A stretch of 64,000 bases of DNA. Origin: Nostoc sp. HK-01 (lineage in GTDB: Bacteria; Cyanobacteriota; Cyanobacteriia; Cyanobacteriales; Nostocaceae). Under the pieces are notes generated by a model, which was not told the origin of the DNA, searched no databases, and worked only from the letters and a program-made list of their open reading frames with translations. Positions within the stretch are counted from its first letter, which is position 1. Each line of letters opens with the position of its first letter. The translations under genes and the position numbers were made by a program. The DNA is taken from contig AP018318.1 in NCBI GenBank assembly GCA_003990705.1, forward strand, positions 3,475,501 through 3,539,500, in the 5' to 3' direction. Positions 60,897 to 64,000 of this stretch are shown piece by piece.

Positions 60897-60983
60897 CGGA
60901 GAGGGGGGGATTTGAACCCCCGAAGAACTTACATCCTTAACGCATTTCGAGTGCGCCGCATTCAACCACTCTGCCACCTCTCC
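60897..60983 (-). tRNA. tRNA-Ser (anticodon CGA)
   Basis: On the minus strand the cloverleaf starts GGAGAGGTGGCAGAGTGGTT and its 3' CCTCTCC pairs with the 5' GGAGAGG; the next base is G, the G73 discriminator expected for tRNA-Ser. The anticodon loop is CTCGAAA, giving CGA, which reads UCG. A long variable arm (GTTAAGGATGTAAGTTCTTC region) and GGGGGTTCAAATCCCCC T-arm complete it. CCA is not encoded. Confidence 0.95.
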
Positions 60984-61230
60984 AGGTATTGAGAAATGCG
61001 AATATGTTCCTAAGTCATGATAACATCCCGATACAAAGAGCGATCGCTTGTGTTAGAAATCAGCATCAGACGATGATGATTTAAAATTTACGTGAAACTT
61101 CAGCGTTAAGCAAAACGTCAGTGTTTCAGCCATCACTTATCCCAAGCTATTCCAGATTGTAGAGGTTATCGCTGGAGAAAGTACTTGAGATAATGAGTAG
61201 ACAATCGAAAATCCTGAACCCCAAATTTCT

Positions 61231-61728
61231 ATGAAGCTCTGCAATCAACTGCTAACATCACAAATACGTCGCTTTAGTCTAGCCTTGGTACTACCAACCG
61301 CACTCTTGAGCGCGTTGACATTTCCTAGCCAAACGCAAACAGCAACGGCTCAATCTGCTGCGGGTAATCGCCCTTTAACCATCCGTTCTGATATCCAAGA
61401 ATATGACGCTAAAAGTCAAATTATCACAGCGCGTGGTAATGTCCAAATGTTGTATCCAGCGCGGCAAATCCAAGCAACTTCGGCTCAAGCACAATATTTT
61501 AGCAAAGAACGCCGCATAGATTTCAGTGGCAATGTCTATATTTTGCAACAAGGCGGCAATAGTATTCGCGCCGAGAAAGTGACATATTTAATTGATGAAG
61601 GAAGGTTTGTGGCTTTACCCCAAGGCAATCGTCAAGTAGAGTCGATTTATATGGTGGAAGACTCAGAACTAGGCGGACAAAACACTACACCAGCCCCCAA
61701 AACACCAAATCTCAAGCCTGCCAATTAA
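61231..61728 (+). CDS. LptA/OstA-family lipopolysaccharide transport protein
   Basis: 165 residues with an N-terminal signal peptide (cleavage near TATAQS). The mature domain, RPLTIRSDIQEYDAKSQIITARGNVQMLYPARQIQATSAQAQYFSKERRIDFSGNVYI, is the OstA/LptA beta-jellyroll with its repeated ARGNV/FSGNV strand turns. It should ferry lipopolysaccharide across the periplasm. The ABC ATPase and permease of the same pathway follow directly (93 and 60 bases apart), so the three form an Lpt operon. Confidence 0.9.
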   Translation: MKLCNQLLTSQIRRFSLALVLPTALLSALTFPSQTQTATAQSAAGNRPLTIRSDIQEYDAKSQIITARGNVQMLYPARQIQATSAQAQYFSKERRIDFSGNVYILQQGGNSIRAEKVTYLIDEGRFVALPQGNRQVESIYMVEDSELGGQNTTPAPKTPNLKPAN

Positions 61729-61821
61729 TATTTAAGTAGAACTGCTGAGAATAATCTTCTAGCTTATCCTCACAATCATAATTATGCAGGTCAACTTACT
61801 TAGTATCAATAAACGCAGATA

Positions 61822-62550
61822 GTGAAAATTGTTTTAGAGAATATTCACAAATCTTACGGCAAGCGAGCCATTGTCAATCGCGTCAATCTTTCCGTTGTCC
61901 AAGGTGAGGTCGTTGGTTTATTAGGCCCAAATGGCGCTGGTAAAACCACGACCTTTTACATTGCGACAGGTTTAGAAAGACCAAATCAAGGGCGCGTTTG
62001 GCTAGACACTCAGGATATTACTGGTATAGCAATGCACAAAAGGGCGCGTTTGGGTATTGGCTATCTAGCGCAGGAAGCCAGTATATTTCGCCAACTGAGT
62101 GTGCAAGACAATATCCTCTTGGTCTTAGAGCAAACAAATGTCCCCAAACGAGAGTGGTCGAAGCGATTAAATACTTTGCTGCGAGAATTTCGTTTAGAAA
62201 AAGTGGCTTACAGCAAAGGAATTCAACTTTCTGGTGGTGAACGACGACGGACGGAATTAGCCAGAGCTTTAGCGGCTGGACAAGAAGGCCCAAAATTCTT
62301 ACTGTTAGATGAACCATTTGCAGGGGTTGATCCTATCGCTGTGGCGGAAATTCAAGAAATTGTGGCAAAACTACGCGATCGCGGTATGGGAATCTTAATT
62401 ACAGATCATAATGTGCGTGAAACTCTCGCCATTACTGACCGCGCCTATATTATGCGTGAAGGACAAATTCTCGCGGCTGGCACATCAGACGAACTTTACA
62501 GCAATCCTCTAGTAAGGCAATACTATTTAGGTGATAATTTTCACATTTAA
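61822..62550 (+). CDS. lptB: LPS export ABC transporter ATP-binding protein LptB
   Basis: 242 residues, GTG start at 61822. VVGLLGPNGAGKTTTFYIATGLERPNQGRVWLDTQDIT is Walker A, RLGIGYLAQEASIFRQLSVQDNI holds the Q-loop, IQLSGGERRRTELARALA the ABC signature, FLLLDEPFAGVDPIAV Walker B and ILITDHNVRETLAITDRAYIM the switch His. The QEASIFRxLSV and FAGVDP phrases are specific to LptB. It powers LPS extraction with the LptF/G permease encoded next. Confidence 0.96.
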   Translation: MKIVLENIHKSYGKRAIVNRVNLSVVQGEVVGLLGPNGAGKTTTFYIATGLERPNQGRVWLDTQDITGIAMHKRARLGIGYLAQEASIFRQLSVQDNILLVLEQTNVPKREWSKRLNTLLREFRLEKVAYSKGIQLSGGERRRTELARALAAGQEGPKFLLLDEPFAGVDPIAVAEIQEIVAKLRDRGMGILITDHNVRETLAITDRAYIMREGQILAAGTSDELYSNPLVRQYYLGDNFHI

Positions 62551-62609
62551 ATATTTAAATTCATAAATTACGAATTAACCAGGGTTGACCAATCAAATTT
62601 TGTTTGCTT

Positions 62610-63785
62610 ATGATTGCTACAAATCAAAAGTCTTTTTATAGTATTAATTCACTGCTGCCATTTACGATTATGGATCGTTATTTGCTCAGTGAATTGCTCC
62701 CACCATTTTTGTTTGGCGTTGGGGCATTTTCTTCAATTGGCGTGACAATTGATGCGGTATTTGATCTAATTAGAAAAATTGTTGAATCTGGTCTACCTGT
62801 AGGCATCGCTATTCAAGTTTTCTTGTTAAAGATGCCATATTTTATTGTGTTAGCTTTTCCTATGTCTACGCTGTTGGCTACTTTAATGACCTACAGCCGT
62901 CTTTCTAGCGAAAGTGAACTAATTGCCCTACGCGGCTGTGGGGTGAGTGTCTATCGGATGGTGCTACCTGCGGTGATGTTAAGCTTGATAGTTACAGGTA
63001 TGACATTTGTCTTTAACGAACAAGTTACACCAACGGCAAATTATCAAGCCAATCGAATTCTAGACAGCGCCCTAAAATCAGACAAACCTATTTTAAAACA
63101 GCAAAATATTTTCTATCCAGAATACCGCGATGTTCAAGAGGCCGATGGAAGTAAAATCAAGCGACTGGCACGGCTTTTTTATGCTGACCAATTTGATGGT
63201 AAACAGATGAAAGGTTTGACAATTATTGATAGATCTACAGAAGGGCTAAATCAGGTAGTTGTGGCAGAATCGGCGCAATGGAATGGTTCGCAAAGTGTCT
63301 GGGATTTTTATAATGGAACTATTTATTTAGTTGCTCCCAATGGTTCATATCGGAACATTTTACGTTTTGAACAGCAACAACTCAAACTACCCCGCACACC
63401 ACTGAGTCTGGTAGAAAAAAGCCGCGACTATGGTGAGATGAATATTTCGGAATCATTAGAACAGTTAACAGTGGAGAAATTAGGCGGCGATCGCCAAAAA
63501 ATCCGCAAGCTGCAAGTGAGAATTCAACAAAAAATTGCTTTACCGTTTGTCTGTTTAGTTTTTGGCTTAGTAGGCGCAGCAATGGGAACTGTACCTCAGC
63601 GTACTGGTAGAGGTACCAGTTTTGGCGTATGTGTGATTGTGATTTTTACTTACTATTTAATGTTTTTTATTAGTGGGGCGATCGGACAAGCAGGTATTAT
63701 CTCTCCCTTTTTGGGTGCTTGGTTGCCTAATTTGATTTTCTTAGTTATAGGTTTATTTTTATTGATGCGAGTAGCTAGGCGTTAA
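62610..63785 (+). CDS. LptF/LptG family permease
   Basis: 391 residues from ATG 62610 (TTG 62604 is also in frame; the conserved part starts at MDRYLLSELLPPFLFG). It has the LptF/G plan: N-terminal membrane helices with GVGAFSSIGVTIDAVFDLIRKI, VLAFPMSTLLATLMTYSRLSSESELIALRGCG (coupling helix to LptB), a large periplasmic beta-jellyroll (~150-275), and C-terminal helices GLVGAAMGTVPQRTGRGTSFG and GAWLPNLIFL. Cyanobacteria often have a single LptF/G-type protein, which would then act as a homodimer. Confidence 0.94.
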   Translation: MIATNQKSFYSINSLLPFTIMDRYLLSELLPPFLFGVGAFSSIGVTIDAVFDLIRKIVESGLPVGIAIQVFLLKMPYFIVLAFPMSTLLATLMTYSRLSSESELIALRGCGVSVYRMVLPAVMLSLIVTGMTFVFNEQVTPTANYQANRILDSALKSDKPILKQQNIFYPEYRDVQEADGSKIKRLARLFYADQFDGKQMKGLTIIDRSTEGLNQVVVAESAQWNGSQSVWDFYNGTIYLVAPNGSYRNILRFEQQQLKLPRTPLSLVEKSRDYGEMNISESLEQLTVEKLGGDRQKIRKLQVRIQQKIALPFVCLVFGLVGAAMGTVPQRTGRGTSFGVCVIVIFTYYLMFFISGAIGQAGIISPFLGAWLPNLIFLVIGLFLLMRVARR

Positions 63786-64000
63786 CCTTGAATTTCATCA
63801 AAGTGCTTAACGCACCGTTTTATCCGGTGGTGCGTTTGGCTAAAGCCGTAACACACCCTACGGAAGATTTACTACTCCAAAATAAAGACAATGAGGGGAA
63901 AATGGAAAATGAGCGACAACTTGGTAGAATCCTACTAGCCGATCATAAAGAGATAGAGAAAAGGGTAAAGAAACATTGCAACTTAAAGACGCTTTTGCTG
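63786..64000. other. window end: hairpin repeat and possible start of another gene
   Basis: AACGCACC (63810) and GGTGCGTT (63828) make a hairpin just past the permease gene, perhaps its terminator. An ATG at 63902, preceded by GAGGGGAAA, opens 33 codons (MENERQLGRILLADHKEIEK...) to the window edge; too short to judge. Confidence 0.35.

Noticed and set aside
63902-64000. Open frame MENERQLGRILL... running off the window
   Set aside because: Only 33 codons are visible, which is too little to call a gene; noted in the last region entry.

Overview
The window is chromosomal DNA from a filamentous, Nostoc/Anabaena-like cyanobacterium. The evidence is the dense scatter of GCGATCGC-type palindromes (HIP1), a lipoprotein PsbQ, HemJ, a CrtW ketolase, a CYP110-like P450, many Uma2 and pentamer/heptamer-style repeats, and low-GC intergenic DNA rich in short dispersed repeats. 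No rRNA, CRISPR array or prophage is visible; there is one tRNA-Ser(CGA).

Region 1 (1-10.6 kb) is a surface-polysaccharide region: a partial dTDP-glucose 4,6-dehydratase, a CSP41-like epimerase, a GT4 glycosyltransferase, an initiating sugar transferase, gmd and fcl (GDP-fucose synthesis), then 5-formyl-THF cyclo-ligase, a mini-catalase, a sugar ABC permease and a second initiating sugar transferase on the other strand. Region 2 (10.8-30.3 kb) is mostly housekeeping and photosynthesis genes: an unusual 841-aa cNMP-binding/degenerate AAA+/membrane Fe-S fusion, hemJ, psbQ, pgeF, birA, an M23 peptidase, riboflavin synthase, a DUF151 nuclease and an aldo/keto reductase with ferredoxin clusters, with an AraC pseudogene and a Uma2 gene carrying a 21-bp tandem repeat. 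Region 3 (30.3-48.6 kb) is accessory and AT-rich: an S2P-type protease, a stress-type membrane protein, crtW abutting a truncated DUF4383 gene, an IS4-family insertion sequence sitting inside a HExGH-containing gene with its target duplication intact, a large lipoprotein, an RTX protein, a filamentous-haemagglutinin-type exoprotein, and a GH43/phytanoyl-dioxygenase pair.

Region 4 (49-64 kb) holds a ParA-type ATPase with a coiled-coil partner that fits McdA/McdB (carboxysome positioning), a P450, an HD hydrolase, an 837-aa protein built on four ~98-aa repeats each ending in Trp-Trp-Trp, argS, a Ser/Thr kinase, tRNA-Ser and an lptA-lptB-lptF/G lipopolysaccharide export cluster.

The strongest points for follow-up are: the 841-aa fusion, whose sigma54-activator-like AAA+ module has lost the Walker motifs and the GAFTGA loop; the four-repeat WWW membrane protein; the McdAB pair; the IS4 insertion whose removal restores a 256-codon frame exactly; and several families of short dispersed repeats, some nested in each other and one apparently inserted in frame in a coding sequence. 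Functional statements rest on motif recognition by eye; no database search was possible.
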